Source: an uncultured candidate division WPS-2 bacterium (GTDB taxonomy: Bacteria > Vulcanimicrobiota > Vulcanimicrobiia > Vulcanimicrobiales > Vulcanimicrobiaceae). From it: DNA of 64,000 nucleotides. Under the pieces are notes generated by a model. The model did no database searches. It was not told where the DNA came from and saw only the letters and a list, made by a program, of their open reading frames with translations. This document shows, piece by piece, positions 45,853 to 54,923 of this stretch. Each line of letters opens with the position of its first letter. Position 1 is the first letter of the stretch. Location: the NCBI GenBank assembly GCA_937927945.1, contig CALEYW010000033.1, forward strand, positions 23,343 through 87,342, in the 5' to 3' direction. Both the position numbers and the translations under genes were made by a program.

Positions 45853-46605
45853 TCAGTCGAAGTGGTGCTTGCGGAAGATCGCTTGCGCTTCGCTTCCGGC
45901 GAGAAACGACACGAAGTCTTTCGCCGCGCTCAGATGCGACGAGCTCTTGACGGCCGCACCATGGGTCGTCGTGACGACGTCGAATTCGGCCGGGACGGGA
46001 ATCAACGTGAGGCCCGGGTAGTCATCCGACGAGAACCCGATGCCGGCGTCGACCGAACCCGCGAGAACCGCTTGCGGGACGCCTTGCGAAGCCGCCTTCG
46101 TCGTCACGACGTTGGCGAGGACCGACGGCGCGAAGCTAGCGCCGTACGACTTGCCCGCCTTCTCGATCACCGCGCGCGAGTAGACGCCGTGCGGCGAGTC
46201 CGCCGTGCCGAGAACGATGCGCACGTTCTTCTTCGCGAGATCCTTGAGGCTGCGCACCATACTCGAACCCTTCGGAACCTCGACGACCTCATGGTACTTG
46301 AACAGCGGCGCGGCATCTTCGACCGCGCCGTGGAGGGCGTTGATCGTCGAGGTGCCGACGACGATCACGTCACCGGCGCCGGACTCGACCTGCGCGCGCA
46401 GCACCTGCGCACCGGCGAACTGCGGCTCGATCGTCACGTCGGGGTGCGACTTCTCGTAGAGCGGAATGATCTCGGCCATGGCCTTGCCGGCGGCAGAGGC
46501 AACGAGGGCGACGATGACGGTCTTGTCGGCGGCGCGCGCCGGCGTGGGGACGAGAGCGCTCGCTGAAATGAGCGCGGCCAGCGCGGCGGTTACGATTCGG
46601 CACAT
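45853..46605 (-). CDS. Periplasmic substrate-binding protein, molybdate (ModA)-like
   Basis: A 250-aa type 2 periplasmic binding protein. Signal peptide (MCRIVTAALAALISASALVPTPARA) followed by VIVALVASAAGKAMAEIIPLYEKSHPDVTIEPQFAGAQVLRAQVESGAGDVIVVGT and the C-terminal KDFVSFLAGSEAQAIFRKHHFD, a ModA-like ending (AxxFxxFLxSxxAQxIxxxxGF). Canonical ModA oxyanion residues are not clearly present, and no permease or ATPase is adjacent, so another oxyanion or a sensory role is possible. GAGG lies 5-6 bases before the ATG at 46605. Confidence 0.77.
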   Translation of the reverse strand: MCRIVTAALAALISASALVPTPARAADKTVIVALVASAAGKAMAEIIPLYEKSHPDVTIEPQFAGAQVLRAQVESGAGDVIVVGTSTINALHGAVEDAAPLFKYHEVVEVPKGSSMVRSLKDLAKKNVRIVLGTADSPHGVYSRAVIEKAGKSYGASFAPSVLANVVTTKAASQGVPQAVLAGSVDAGIGFSSDDYPGLTLIPVPAEFDVVTTTHGAAVKSSSHLSAAKDFVSFLAGSEAQAIFRKHHFD

Positions 46606-46740
46606 ACCAGCCTCGTCGGCGAGCATGCTCGCCCACATGATGGCCATGGCAAGGCGCATACGCACTCTTTACATCGTCATCTGCGGACGGGAGAGCGCTC
46701 GCCGGCTTTCCTTGCCGCACGCTCGGGGTACCTGCAGAGC

Positions 46741-47781
46741 ATGCCCCTTGCCGTGCTTGCGGCGGCGGCGTTGCCGCTGCTCGCCGCCGCATCGCCGCGC
46801 TCCAATGCCGCCGTCATCGGCGACAAGATCAAGCACGTCGTGGTGATCGTCCAGGAAAACCGCAGCTTCGACAACGTCTTCCACGCCTTTCCCGGCGCCG
46901 ATACGGTCGACAGCGGGAAAGGCCACGACGGCCGCACGATACCGTTGAAGGCGACGAGCCTGCTCTATCCGCACGATCTCAATCACGCGCACAGCGATTT
47001 CTTATTGCAGTACGATCGCGGCAAGATGGACGGCTTCGACCTCGAGCACCCCGATGAAGAACTCGGCGGCCACGAGCCCCAATCGACCCTTGCGTACTCG
47101 TACATCCCCCGCAACCAGGTCCAGCCGTATTGGGGACTACGCTCCTTCGTTCGGCAACCTCGGTGCGATCTGGTCGGCCTACGACGCGATCCGCCACATT
47201 CGCTACGGCGCCGACTGGAAGCCCGACGTGATAACGCCGGAGACCCGCGCGCTGCAAGACGTCGCCGCGAATCAGCTTCCGTCGGTGACATGGGTCGCGC
47301 CGTCCGCGCAAAACTCGGATCATGCCTGGGCCGTCGTAGCGGCCTTCAACTACAAGAACCTCTCCGGCAACACCGGGCCGTCGTGGGTCTCATCGATCGT
47401 GAACGCCGTCGGCGGGAGTATTGGAACGACACCGCGATCTTCGTGCTGTGGGACGACTGGGGCGGCTGGTACGACCACGTCGCGCCGCCGCAGCTCGACC
47501 GCATGGGCCTGGGAATCCGCGTCCCGCTCGTCGTCGTCTCGCCGTATGCCAAGCGCGGCTACGTCTCGCACGCGCAGCACGAGTTCGGAAGCATTCTGAA
47601 GTTCACGGAAGAAGCGTACGGCGTGCCGTCCCTGAACGACGCCGACGCGCGGTCCGACGATCTCGCCGACTGCTTCGACTTCACGCAGGAGCCGCGCGCG
47701 TTCACGAAGATCACGGCGCCGCAGAGTGCGTCGTTCTTCTTCGACCAGCCGGTCGCGGACGCTCCGCCGGATAGCGACTGA
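46741..47781 (+). pseudogene. Secreted phosphoesterase (phospholipase C/acid phosphatase-like), core-deleted and frameshifted
   Basis: Signal peptide, then KHVVVIVQENRSFDNVFHAFPGAD, match the intact neighbour. After QVQPYW (about 47136) the next homologous block, DYAPSFGNLGAIWSAYDAIRHIRYG, follows in another frame; about 94 codons present in the paralogue (including the QSNTGPSFPAHLYLIAG region) are missing. A second single-base loss near 47415 restores the first frame for WNDTAIFVLWDDWGGWYDHVAPP to the end. The uninterrupted reading frame is therefore accidental and its middle (about residues 132-230) is nonsense. Confidence 0.78.
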
Positions 47782-47785
47782 GGGC

Positions 47786-49144
47786 ATGCGGATCCGTCCT
47801 TTCCTCGCGCTCGCTCTTGCGTGCGCCGCCGCGCTGAATCCGCGCCCGCAGGCGTCGGCGCAGGAGCAGGAAGCGAACCCCGAGCAGGCGATCCGCATGT
47901 TGCACGCCGCCGAGATCCGCGCCCACATCAGCCACGTCGTGATCGTCGTCCAAGAAAACCGCAGCGTTGACAATTTCTTCATGGGTTTGCCGGGAGCCGA
48001 CACCGTCCAGCAAGGGATGACGCCGGACGGACCGGTCCCGATGCATCCGGTCGATCTCGACTTCCCCGCCGACGTCGATCATCAGCACAAGGCGTTCACC
48101 GCCGAGTATGACAACGGCAAGATGGACGGCTGGACCCGCGCCGACACGCAGCCCCACCAGGCACCGAGCTTCCCGTACGCCTACGTTCCCGAACGCGAAA
48201 TCCGCCCGTACTGGGAGATGGCGCAACGCTGGACGTTCGCCGACCGCATGTTCCAGTCGAACACGGGCCCCAGCTTCCCCGCACACCTCTACCTCATTGC
48301 CGGCGAGTCCGCCTTCGCGGCGAACAACCCGAACAAGATCCAGACCTCGCGGTACGCCTGGGGCTGCGACTCGCCTCCCGACGCAACGGTCTCGGTGATC
48401 GATCGCGACGGCGACGAAGTCCCCGGCCCGTTCCCGTGCTTCAACTTCCGCACGCTGGCCGACGTCATGGACGAACGCGGCGTGAGCTGGCGGTACTACG
48501 CCCCGTCGATCAACCAGCTCGGCTTCATCTGGTCGGCGTTCGATGCCATCCGGCACATCCGGTACGGCCCGGATTGGTCCAACGTCGTCTCCCCCGAAAC
48601 GCGAATCATCCGAGACGCGCGCGCCGGCAATCTTCCCGCTGTCACGTGGGTTGTCCCGACCGCGCGAAACTCCGATCACCCGTTCCCACGCCGCGGAAAC
48701 GCAAGCGATGTCGGCGTCCGAGGCCAGTACGGTCCGGAGTGGGTCCGCTCGATCGTCAACGCGGTCGGCGAGGGACCCGACTGGGATTCGACCGCCATCT
48801 TCGTGGTGTGGGATGATTGGGGAGGCTGGTACGACCACGTCGCGCCGCCGATCCTCGATCGCATGGGCCTAGGCTTCCGCGTCCCGTTGATCGTGATCTC
48901 GCCGTACGCGCGCCGCGCCTACGTCTCGCACGTCCAACACGACTTCGGCAGCATCCTGCGCTTCGCGGAGGACGCCTTCAACCTGCCGTCGCTCGACACA
49001 ACCGACGTGCGCAGCGACGCGCTCTACGACTGCTTCAACTTCACCAAGCAGCCGGACCGATTCGAACCCGTGACGAGCGGACGAACGATTTCAACCACGC
49101 TCGATCTGCCCCAGGACTCGCAGCCGGCGGACACGGACTTCTAA
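47786..49144 (+). CDS. Secreted phosphoesterase (phospholipase C/acid phosphatase-like)
   Basis: A 452-aa exported enzyme of the phosphoesterase family, related to bacterial non-specific phospholipase C and AcpA. Signal peptide about 1-25 (RPFLALALACAAALNPRPQASA). Metal and catalytic regions: HVVIVVQENRSVDNFF (Glu-Asn), RMFQSNTGPSFPAHLYLIAG (Thr nucleophile region), TWVVPTARNSDHP, and VVWDDWGGWYDHVAPP (Asp-Asp, His). It hydrolyses phosphate esters or phospholipids in the periplasm or outside. It starts 4 bases after the broken paralogue. Confidence 0.86.
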   Translation: MRIRPFLALALACAAALNPRPQASAQEQEANPEQAIRMLHAAEIRAHISHVVIVVQENRSVDNFFMGLPGADTVQQGMTPDGPVPMHPVDLDFPADVDHQHKAFTAEYDNGKMDGWTRADTQPHQAPSFPYAYVPEREIRPYWEMAQRWTFADRMFQSNTGPSFPAHLYLIAGESAFAANNPNKIQTSRYAWGCDSPPDATVSVIDRDGDEVPGPFPCFNFRTLADVMDERGVSWRYYAPSINQLGFIWSAFDAIRHIRYGPDWSNVVSPETRIIRDARAGNLPAVTWVVPTARNSDHPFPRRGNASDVGVRGQYGPEWVRSIVNAVGEGPDWDSTAIFVVWDDWGGWYDHVAPPILDRMGLGFRVPLIVISPYARRAYVSHVQHDFGSILRFAEDAFNLPSLDTTDVRSDALYDCFNFTKQPDRFEPVTSGRTISTTLDLPQDSQPADTDF

Positions 49145-49156
49145 TCGGAGCTGGAA

Positions 49157-49831
49157 CTAGGCGCCGTAGGTCTTCTTCAGGTCGAGCACGACCCGCGTCA
49201 GCATGATGTGAAAGTTGGCATTGTGCTTCGGTCCATGTCCGCGCTCGTTGTCGATCTCGTGCATGAGGACGACGTGGATCGGATGCGTCATCAGGTGTTC
49301 CATCATGTAGCCGCAGTCGTACTTTCCGTTCGGCATGATGCCGTCGCGGTAGACGGCGAGGGAGATCGCGCGACCGTCGGAGGGAGCGATGCGGGGTTTC
49401 GCCGGCAAGCCGATGTGATTGTCTCGGAACAGCTGGGCCAGGTCGATCATCGCGAAGCTGAACGTCTGGAGGAACGCGTCGACCTTGGCCTTGCCGTACA
49501 TGCGATCCAGCCGCGCCTTCTCCGGATTGGCCTTCGGTCCGGCAAGGACGCGGAACAGCTTTGCCGCATCGAAGTGTCCGGCGCCGCCGCCTGCGGCGAC
49601 GAGTGCGGATGTCAGACCCAGATCCGGATCGCCGCGATAGCTGTTCGCGCGGTATCCCGCCGGAATGGTGACGGTCATCGTTCCGCCATGCGCCGCCCCT
49701 GAGCGGTTCGGTGCTCCGGGAGCGGGAGAGGACGCCGCCACCGACGCCGACTGCAAGCAAACAACCGCACCAAGTGCGAGAAGACCAATCAGCCGGACCA
49801 CGTGCACGGACCTATTGTTCGACATTCTCAT
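49157..49831 (-). CDS. Exported protein of unknown family, paralogue A
   Basis: A 224-aa protein with a signal peptide (VHVVRLIGLLALGAVVCLQSASVAA). The mature part contains DPDLGLTSALVAAGGGAGHFDAAKLFRVLAG, then LQTFSFAMIDLAQLF and DCGYMMEHLMTHPIHVVLMHEID, which are shared with the gene at 50361-50954. Conserved Asp, Glu and His in GYMxEHLxxxPIHVxLMHxI could bind metal. I do not recognise the family. Start at 49831, with an alternative ATG at 49825; GGAGGG is about 10 bases upstream. Last of four co-directional genes. Confidence 0.55.
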   Translation of the reverse strand: MRMSNNRSVHVVRLIGLLALGAVVCLQSASVAASSPAPGAPNRSGAAHGGTMTVTIPAGYRANSYRGDPDLGLTSALVAAGGGAGHFDAAKLFRVLAGPKANPEKARLDRMYGKAKVDAFLQTFSFAMIDLAQLFRDNHIGLPAKPRIAPSDGRAISLAVYRDGIMPNGKYDCGYMMEHLMTHPIHVVLMHEIDNERGHGPKHNANFHIMLTRVVLDLKKTYGA

Positions 49832-49854
49832 CGATGTGTGCCCTCCAGAAGAAG

Positions 49855-50358
49855 TCAACGTGAGTCGACTTCAAGAGAATCGATGTTGACGTATGTCCCC
49901 CGCGAGCGACGATCGTGCGTTCCGTTGACGCTGATCGCGATGGCGTGCAGTCCTTGCGCGAGAATCGGACTGGTATAAAGCAACACGTGCGTGTGTTTCC
50001 GTGCGGAATAGAATTCGAGCATGGCGAACTTGGCGTGTTTGTCGAGCCCGAGTATTCCATGGCCGCCGTTGGGCCCGCTCACGCCGTAGAGGCGAAACCG
50101 GTACCCTTTGATCGCGGCGGAGACGCTGTCGCCGAAATAGGGACTTCGCGTGCTCGTTCCACCCCAGCGGCCGTCGTGTCGACCGCGGACACGCTCCCAG
50201 CGGCCGACGAAGTTGAAACGGTAGAGGCCGACTCCCCTGCTCGCGTCGTTGATGGCAACGACCTTCGTCCGAGCCGCCGCCGGAGGGCTCGTTGCGTGCG
50301 TAAAGGGGACCGCGACGGAAACAACTCCGGCCACGGCAAGCTGCAGCCCGGCGCGCAC
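49855..50358 (-). CDS. Exported protein with probable jelly-roll carbohydrate-binding-like domain
   Basis: A 167-aa protein with signal peptide (GLQLAVAGVVSVAVPFTHA). The mature part is beta-rich: FNFVGRWERVRGRHDGRWGGTSTRSPYFGDSVSAAIKGYRFRLYGVSGPNGGHGILGLDKHAKFAMLEFYS and LAQGLHAIAISVNGTHD. The order (short strand, Y-F-G-DS, GxxFxLYGxxGPxxG, xxxxxxxGLHxIxI) is like the sandwich modules attached to GDSL esterases and sialic-acid esterases. No catalytic residues are seen. It begins within 2 bases of the upstream stop, between the two unknown paralogues. Confidence 0.5.
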   Translation of the reverse strand: MRAGLQLAVAGVVSVAVPFTHATSPPAAARTKVVAINDASRGVGLYRFNFVGRWERVRGRHDGRWGGTSTRSPYFGDSVSAAIKGYRFRLYGVSGPNGGHGILGLDKHAKFAMLEFYSARKHTHVLLYTSPILAQGLHAIAISVNGTHDRRSRGTYVNIDSLEVDSR

Positions 50359-50360
50359 AC

Positions 50361-50954
50361 TTAGAGTCCGTATGCGGACTTGAGGTCGTAGATCGCCGTT
50401 GTCAAGATCGTGTGAAACTGGGCGTTGACCGCGGGACCATAGGTTGCCTCGGCATTGATATCGTGCATGAGCTCGACGTGGATCGGCCGCGAGATCAAGT
50501 GTTCCAGCATGTAGCCGATGTCGAAGCGGCCGCTCGGCATCGAGCCGGCTTTGAACAGTGCCTCGGAGAGCGCGCGCCCGTCAGTCGCGATCTCGGGCGC
50601 CGGCGTCGGAATCGCGACGCCTTTGCTCGTCGCGATTTTGAGAGCATCATTTATTGCGAACGTGAACGTGCCGAGGAATTTCGTGACGCCATCGGCGCCA
50701 TACATTTGCGTGAGGTGTTTTACTTCCGCATCCTTGTTGCTTCCCGCCAGCACGCCGACGAGCTGTCCCGCATCGAAATGTTCCCCGCCGCCGCCCGCCT
50801 GGACGAGCGCCGCGGTCAGCTCGAGGTCAGGCGTACCATAATATCGAGTCTGTTGCTCATGCATATGCATGGAGCTCATCTGAGCGCTAGCGGCACCCGC
50901 ACCGATCACGGACACGGTTGCCGCACACATGGCGGCGAATGCAAATGCCTTCAT
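50361..50954 (-). CDS. Exported protein of unknown family, paralogue B
   Basis: A 197-aa protein with signal peptide (KAFAFAAMCAATVSVIGAGAASA) and a Met/His-rich start of the mature chain (MSSMHMHEQQ), possibly a metal contact. It then has TPDLELTAALVQAGGGGEHFDAGQLVGVLAG, LGTFTFAINDALKIA and DIGYMLEHLISRPIHVELMHDI, parallel to the gene at 49157-49831. Family not recognised. Its ATG comes one base after the stop of the DUF2267 gene, so the two are coupled. Confidence 0.55.
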   Translation of the reverse strand: MKAFAFAAMCAATVSVIGAGAASAQMSSMHMHEQQTRYYGTPDLELTAALVQAGGGGEHFDAGQLVGVLAGSNKDAEVKHLTQMYGADGVTKFLGTFTFAINDALKIATSKGVAIPTPAPEIATDGRALSEALFKAGSMPSGRFDIGYMLEHLISRPIHVELMHDINAEATYGPAVNAQFHTILTTAIYDLKSAYGL

Positions 50955-50955
50955 T

Positions 50956-51555
50956 CTACATCGTGTTCGGTAGCGGTCCGCCGCGATGTTGCTCGCCCGG
51001 CGAACGGTTTTGGTGCGGCGCCATCGGCGCGTCGCGTTCGTGCCCCGCTTCGGCGTGCAGCGTGCCCTGCGTCGCCACGCGCTCCTCGACGGCGAGCCGC
51101 TGCTGCCGCTCGGCGCTCTTCTCCGCGAAGGACGGCGTCCACAGCTCGCACAGCTCCTTCGGCAACATGCGCGCGATCTGCGCCGTCGGTCCCGGCATGC
51201 GGCGTTCCAACACGCGAAACACGCCGCACGTCGCTTGCGCGGTGTCGAACGCCGAATCGTCGTTTCCGACGTACGCGCGAACCCGGCGGAGGAATCCCTG
51301 TGTGTCGTGGTCGACGCGCGGCCGGCCCGGGTCCCAGGACTCGAAGTAGAGCCCGCGGATGAAGGTCGGCATCTCCGCGGCGAAATGACTGTTCTGGCGC
51401 GCGGTCGTCTCGTCGCGAAGCGCTCGCAACACTGCGCGCAGCGCGGTCAATGTGCCACGCTCGTCCAAGCCGGTCTCGCGCATGACGTCCGCGATCCACT
51501 CGTGCGCCTCGCGCACGCCGGCGTCGAACGATCCGGCCTCGGTCTGCGAAGTCAT
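50956..51555 (-). CDS. DUF2267-family protein
   Basis: A 199-aa protein. AHEWIADVMRETGLDERGTLTALRAVLRALRDETTARQNSHFAAEMPTFIRGLYFESWDP is the DUF2267 repeat, followed by FLRRVRAYVGNDDSAFDTAQATCGVFRVLERRMPG, a second copy of the same helical unit. The tail is hydrophilic and His-rich. Soluble, with no signal peptide. Intact GGAGG 4 bases before the ATG at 51555. Function unknown, although such genes are often stress-induced. First gene of the four-gene unit. Confidence 0.75.
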   Translation of the reverse strand: MTSQTEAGSFDAGVREAHEWIADVMRETGLDERGTLTALRAVLRALRDETTARQNSHFAAEMPTFIRGLYFESWDPGRPRVDHDTQGFLRRVRAYVGNDDSAFDTAQATCGVFRVLERRMPGPTAQIARMLPKELCELWTPSFAEKSAERQQRLAVEERVATQGTLHAEAGHERDAPMAPHQNRSPGEQHRGGPLPNTM

Positions 51556-51734
51556 GGCGCCTCCGGTCCGCAACAGGACGGTAAGGATTGCTACCCGGAC
51601 GACCAAACCCCTAACTGGACGACGGGCGTCCGTCGTCTTGTCCTCCATTCAATGGCTTACGCTCGCGTCGGTTACCACTTGACCGGCTGCATACTCCCGC
51701 GTAAGCCGAGGTCGCGCCCGGGGAAAATGGCGGC

Positions 51735-53042
51735 CTAGCGCTGGTCGGTCTTCTTTCGCGCAGACCGCTTTCTAGAGTCGCGCAGAAGAGGGACGTTCTC
51801 GACGTCGCCCCGCCCGCCGGCCGGCGAATCGCGACGCAGCGCGATTCCGATCGCGAGGGCGAGGAAGGCCGCAGCCGCGGGAATCACGCCGACCAGCTGC
51901 GGGCTCAGGTCGATCGCTTCGCCGCCGAGTACCGGCGCGACGATCAGCGCGAGGTTGCTCGCCGCGTCGTTGAAGCCCATGATCGCGCCGCGCTCCTCCG
52001 GCGGCGCGCGTTTCGAAAGCATCGCGGTCAGCGTCGGCTCGACGCTCGCCGCGCCGATCGCCCAGACGCCGAGCGCAGCGCCGAAAATCCAGAGCTCGTG
52101 CGCGTATGCGAGCGCGGTGTATGCGACGACCAGGAGCGCGAGCCCGGCCTGCGCGATCGCCGCGTCACCGAACCGTTTGGCGAGCGGCCCGACCACCACG
52201 ACCAGCGTGATTCCGCCGACCGCGCCGGCACCGGCGAGCAGCCAGCTCGACACCTCCGGTCCGACGCCGAGCTGTCGTTTCAGAAACAGCGAGAAGACCG
52301 TGAAGAAGTACGTCACGGCGAAGATGAACAGCAGATGCCGCACGACGAGGCTGCGCACCGCCGACGAGCGCACGACGAGCGCCGCCGCCGCGCGCAAGCT
52401 CGCCTTCGCGCCGGCCACCGGCGTCGTCGCAGGGAGAAAGCGCAGCGTCAGGACGATCGTCACCGCCTGGATCGTTGCCGCACACGCGAACGGAATCGCA
52501 AAGCCGAAGCGTATCAGTGACCCACCGACTACCGGCCCGAGCACGATGCCCAGGCCGAAGACGGCGCCGAAGAGCGCGTACGCACGATCGCGATCTTCGT
52601 CGGCGGTGACATCGGCGATGTACGACTGGGTGACGCCGATCCCGCCGGCGCCGAACCCCGCGATCGCTCGCGCGACGAAGACGAGCGCGAGCGAGTGCGA
52701 CAGCGCGAGCAAGACGTAGCCCACGAGCGAGACGCTCTGGGCGATCAGCACGATCCGCTTGCGGCCGAGCCGGTCGCTGACGCTTCCCCAGAACGGGGCC
52801 GCCAGCGTCCCGGCGACCGCCGATGTGGTGAGGATCGTCCCGACCGTGAGTCCGTTCGCGCCGTAGTGCTGCGCCAGGTACGGAAGCAGCGGCACCATGA
52901 TCATCGTCCCGAGGACGTCGATCAACGTGACCCCGTAAATCGGAATGAGCGCCGCGGTGGAGCTACGCACCTCTGGTGATTTCCCAGCACTCCCGGAATG
53001 CAACCGGGTTTGTACGCCGGGGTCACTTTGCTCGGGTCGCAT
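51735..53042 (-). CDS. Major facilitator superfamily transporter
   Basis: A 435-aa permease with 12 predicted membrane segments. The signature between segments 2 and 3, GSVSDRLGRKRIVL, is present, and IAGFGAGGIGVTQSYIADVTADEDRDRAYALFGAVFGLGIVLGPVVGGSL is the drug-efflux-type segment 4-5 region (motif C-like GxxxGPxxGG). It resembles DHA1 tetracycline/multidrug exporters. ATG at 53042 has GGAGGAG directly adjacent, which is too close to be ideal; TTG at 53057 is an alternative. C-terminus highly basic. Confidence 0.84.
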   Translation of the reverse strand: MRPEQSDPGVQTRLHSGSAGKSPEVRSSTAALIPIYGVTLIDVLGTMIMVPLLPYLAQHYGANGLTVGTILTTSAVAGTLAAPFWGSVSDRLGRKRIVLIAQSVSLVGYVLLALSHSLALVFVARAIAGFGAGGIGVTQSYIADVTADEDRDRAYALFGAVFGLGIVLGPVVGGSLIRFGFAIPFACAATIQAVTIVLTLRFLPATTPVAGAKASLRAAAALVVRSSAVRSLVVRHLLFIFAVTYFFTVFSLFLKRQLGVGPEVSSWLLAGAGAVGGITLVVVVGPLAKRFGDAAIAQAGLALLVVAYTALAYAHELWIFGAALGVWAIGAASVEPTLTAMLSKRAPPEERGAIMGFNDAASNLALIVAPVLGGEAIDLSPQLVGVIPAAAAFLALAIGIALRRDSPAGGRGDVENVPLLRDSRKRSARKKTDQR

Positions 53043-53049
53043 CTCCTCC

Positions 53050-53200
53050 GATGACAAAGAACGGGATCACGAGAATCTGCGCACCGACGGACGCGGCCGG
53101 CGAACCACGCGACGCCGAAGATGAGGTTGTACTGTCCGAATGTCGTCGCTTTGCGACGACTCGTCATCACGCTGGCGAGCGCCAAAAGCAGCGCATCCCG
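53050..53200 (-). pseudogene. Possible remnant of a second MFS-type transporter
   Basis: Reading minus-strand frames gives ALASVMTSRRKATTFGQYNLIFGVAWFAG and, one frame over, ASVGAQILVIPFFVIGG. The first part looks like the late-segment motif xxTxxGxYNLxFGxAWFAG of MFS proteins, immediately followed by a membrane-like stretch. There is no start codon context or complete gene. The surrounding 53043-53336 is otherwise without recognisable features. Confidence 0.3.
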
Positions 53201-53336
53201 AACGGGGCGGCATCACCGGGGCCTTCGCGCGGCAGTCCCGTCCTAGCTCAAGGCACATTGGCAGACCGGCGCGGGGACCTTTGTCGCCCGGACCCGTAGG
53301 ACGCCGGTCCCAGCGAAGAGGTCGGCACGCTCCTTT

Positions 53337-54923
53337 TTGCGAGCCCAACCGCCAACCTATCGTAGGGACTCGCGCGCCAACCATGAGGAGGTCCACATCG
53401 TCCTGTCGTTCGCCGGTCGCCGCGCCAATATTGATCGACACGACATCGCGTTCGCGCTCGGTTTGGGCGGCGCATGCCTCGTCGCGGGCGCGCTGACATC
53501 CTTTCAGCTCGGTCGGCGCAGTATCGTCTTTGACGAAGCCGCGACGGTCGCATACGCTCGCTTGCAATTCCCCGAACTGCTTCACGCGCTTCAACTAAGT
53601 GACGCGTTTTTCGGACTGTATTATGCGATAATGCACCTGTGGCTTCGGTTCGGCGACAGCGAAACCGTGTTGCGGTCGCCTTCGGTGATCTCCGCCGTGG
53701 CTGCGATTGCCGCGATCGGGCTCCTCACGCAGCGGCTTGCCGGTCGACGTGCCGCCATTATCGCCGCCCTGCTTGCAGCGGCTAGTGCTCCGCTGTTCGA
53801 GCTGGGCCAGCAAGCGCGGCCTTACGCGCTGCTAGCGTTCCTCTCAACGGTCTCGACGTGGGCATTTGTCACGATCGAAGAGCGGCCGAGCACGGCGCGG
53901 TGGGTTCGCTACGCCGTCATCAGCACCATCGGCTGCTACGTGCACCTGTTCCTGTTCACCGTCGTGATGGCACACGCTTGTTGGGCCGCCTCATACAAGC
54001 GCACCCTCTGGAATCGCTCGCTGCTTTACGTGGTCACCGGGATAGCGATTGCGCTCCTTCCATTGCTGTGGGTACTCCACGGATACCCGGCAGTGAACGC
54101 ATACATCAAGCGGCCGAACCTCCACCTCTTGATCGATACGTGGTATTGGTTCGCGGGGTCGCGGTCAATAGCAGTGCTCGGGCTCGTGCTCGCGATCCCG
54201 GTCGTCGTTCGAGCGCGGAACCACTGCCGTTCCACTCGGGAGAGAATCGCACTGTTGGCACTGTGGCTGCTCGGTCCCCCACTCATTATCTTTGCCGCCT
54301 CCTTCGGGAAGCCGATGTACACGGAACGCTATCTCGTCGAAGCGTGGCCCGCATATCCCATCGCCCTGGGGATCCTCCTCGCGCGCTATCCGCCGCCGGC
54401 CGCTATCGGCGCGACCACCGCCCTTGCGGCGCTTGGAATCGCGACGATATTCGTGTCGAAAACTTCGGTGTTGCAAGACTGGCGGACCGGCTCAGAAGTA
54501 GTTTTGCGTGAAGCGGCGGCGGGCGACGCGCTCGTCGTGTACCCCGACCGCGGCACGATCCCGTACGAGTATTATCGCGGTCAGTTTCACTCCGGCGGAC
54601 CGACCCGCATCTACCCGCGGCGCATTCCGTTTCCGCTCGTGCAAAACACCGGTGACGCGACCTTCTGGGAGAAGCCTTCGGGCCTTCCGGCGGCCTCCGC
54701 GCGATCACGGCGTATTTGGTTCCTGGCCGGCTGGAACGACGACGAGCGGACTGAGCGCGGCATTCGTGCGCTCGTCGCGACATTGCCGCGCGGCTATCGG
54801 CTGACCCGTCGCGAGCACTTCACCCACGAGACGGTGCTGCGATTCGACCGCATGAGTCCACCACAGGCTACGATTCCGCCGAACGAGCGCGGCACATGGT
54901 TCAGGTTGACTGCGCGGCTGTAG
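53337..54923 (+). CDS. GT39/ArnT-like polyprenyl-phosphate-dependent glycosyltransferase
   Basis: A roughly 508-528-aa membrane glycosyltransferase with about 10 membrane segments. SIVFDEAATVAYARL in the first periplasmic loop carries the Asp-Glu of GT-C enzymes. LRSPSVISAVAAIAAIGLL, FELGQQARPYALLAFLS and the C-terminal PMYTERYLVEAWPAYPIALG support the PMT/ArnT class, and the last 110 residues are a soluble domain. It transfers sugars from lipid carriers. The only good ribosome binding site (GAGGAGG at 53385) points to ATC at 53397, so the true start is unclear; TTG at 53337 is the nearest upstream candidate. Confidence 0.77.
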   Translation: MRAQPPTYRRDSRANHEEVHIVLSFAGRRANIDRHDIAFALGLGGACLVAGALTSFQLGRRSIVFDEAATVAYARLQFPELLHALQLSDAFFGLYYAIMHLWLRFGDSETVLRSPSVISAVAAIAAIGLLTQRLAGRRAAIIAALLAAASAPLFELGQQARPYALLAFLSTVSTWAFVTIEERPSTARWVRYAVISTIGCYVHLFLFTVVMAHACWAASYKRTLWNRSLLYVVTGIAIALLPLLWVLHGYPAVNAYIKRPNLHLLIDTWYWFAGSRSIAVLGLVLAIPVVVRARNHCRSTRERIALLALWLLGPPLIIFAASFGKPMYTERYLVEAWPAYPIALGILLARYPPPAAIGATTALAALGIATIFVSKTSVLQDWRTGSEVVLREAAAGDALVVYPDRGTIPYEYYRGQFHSGGPTRIYPRRIPFPLVQNTGDATFWEKPSGLPAASARSRRIWFLAGWNDDERTERGIRALVATLPRGYRLTRREHFTHETVLRFDRMSPPQATIPPNERGTWFRLTARL

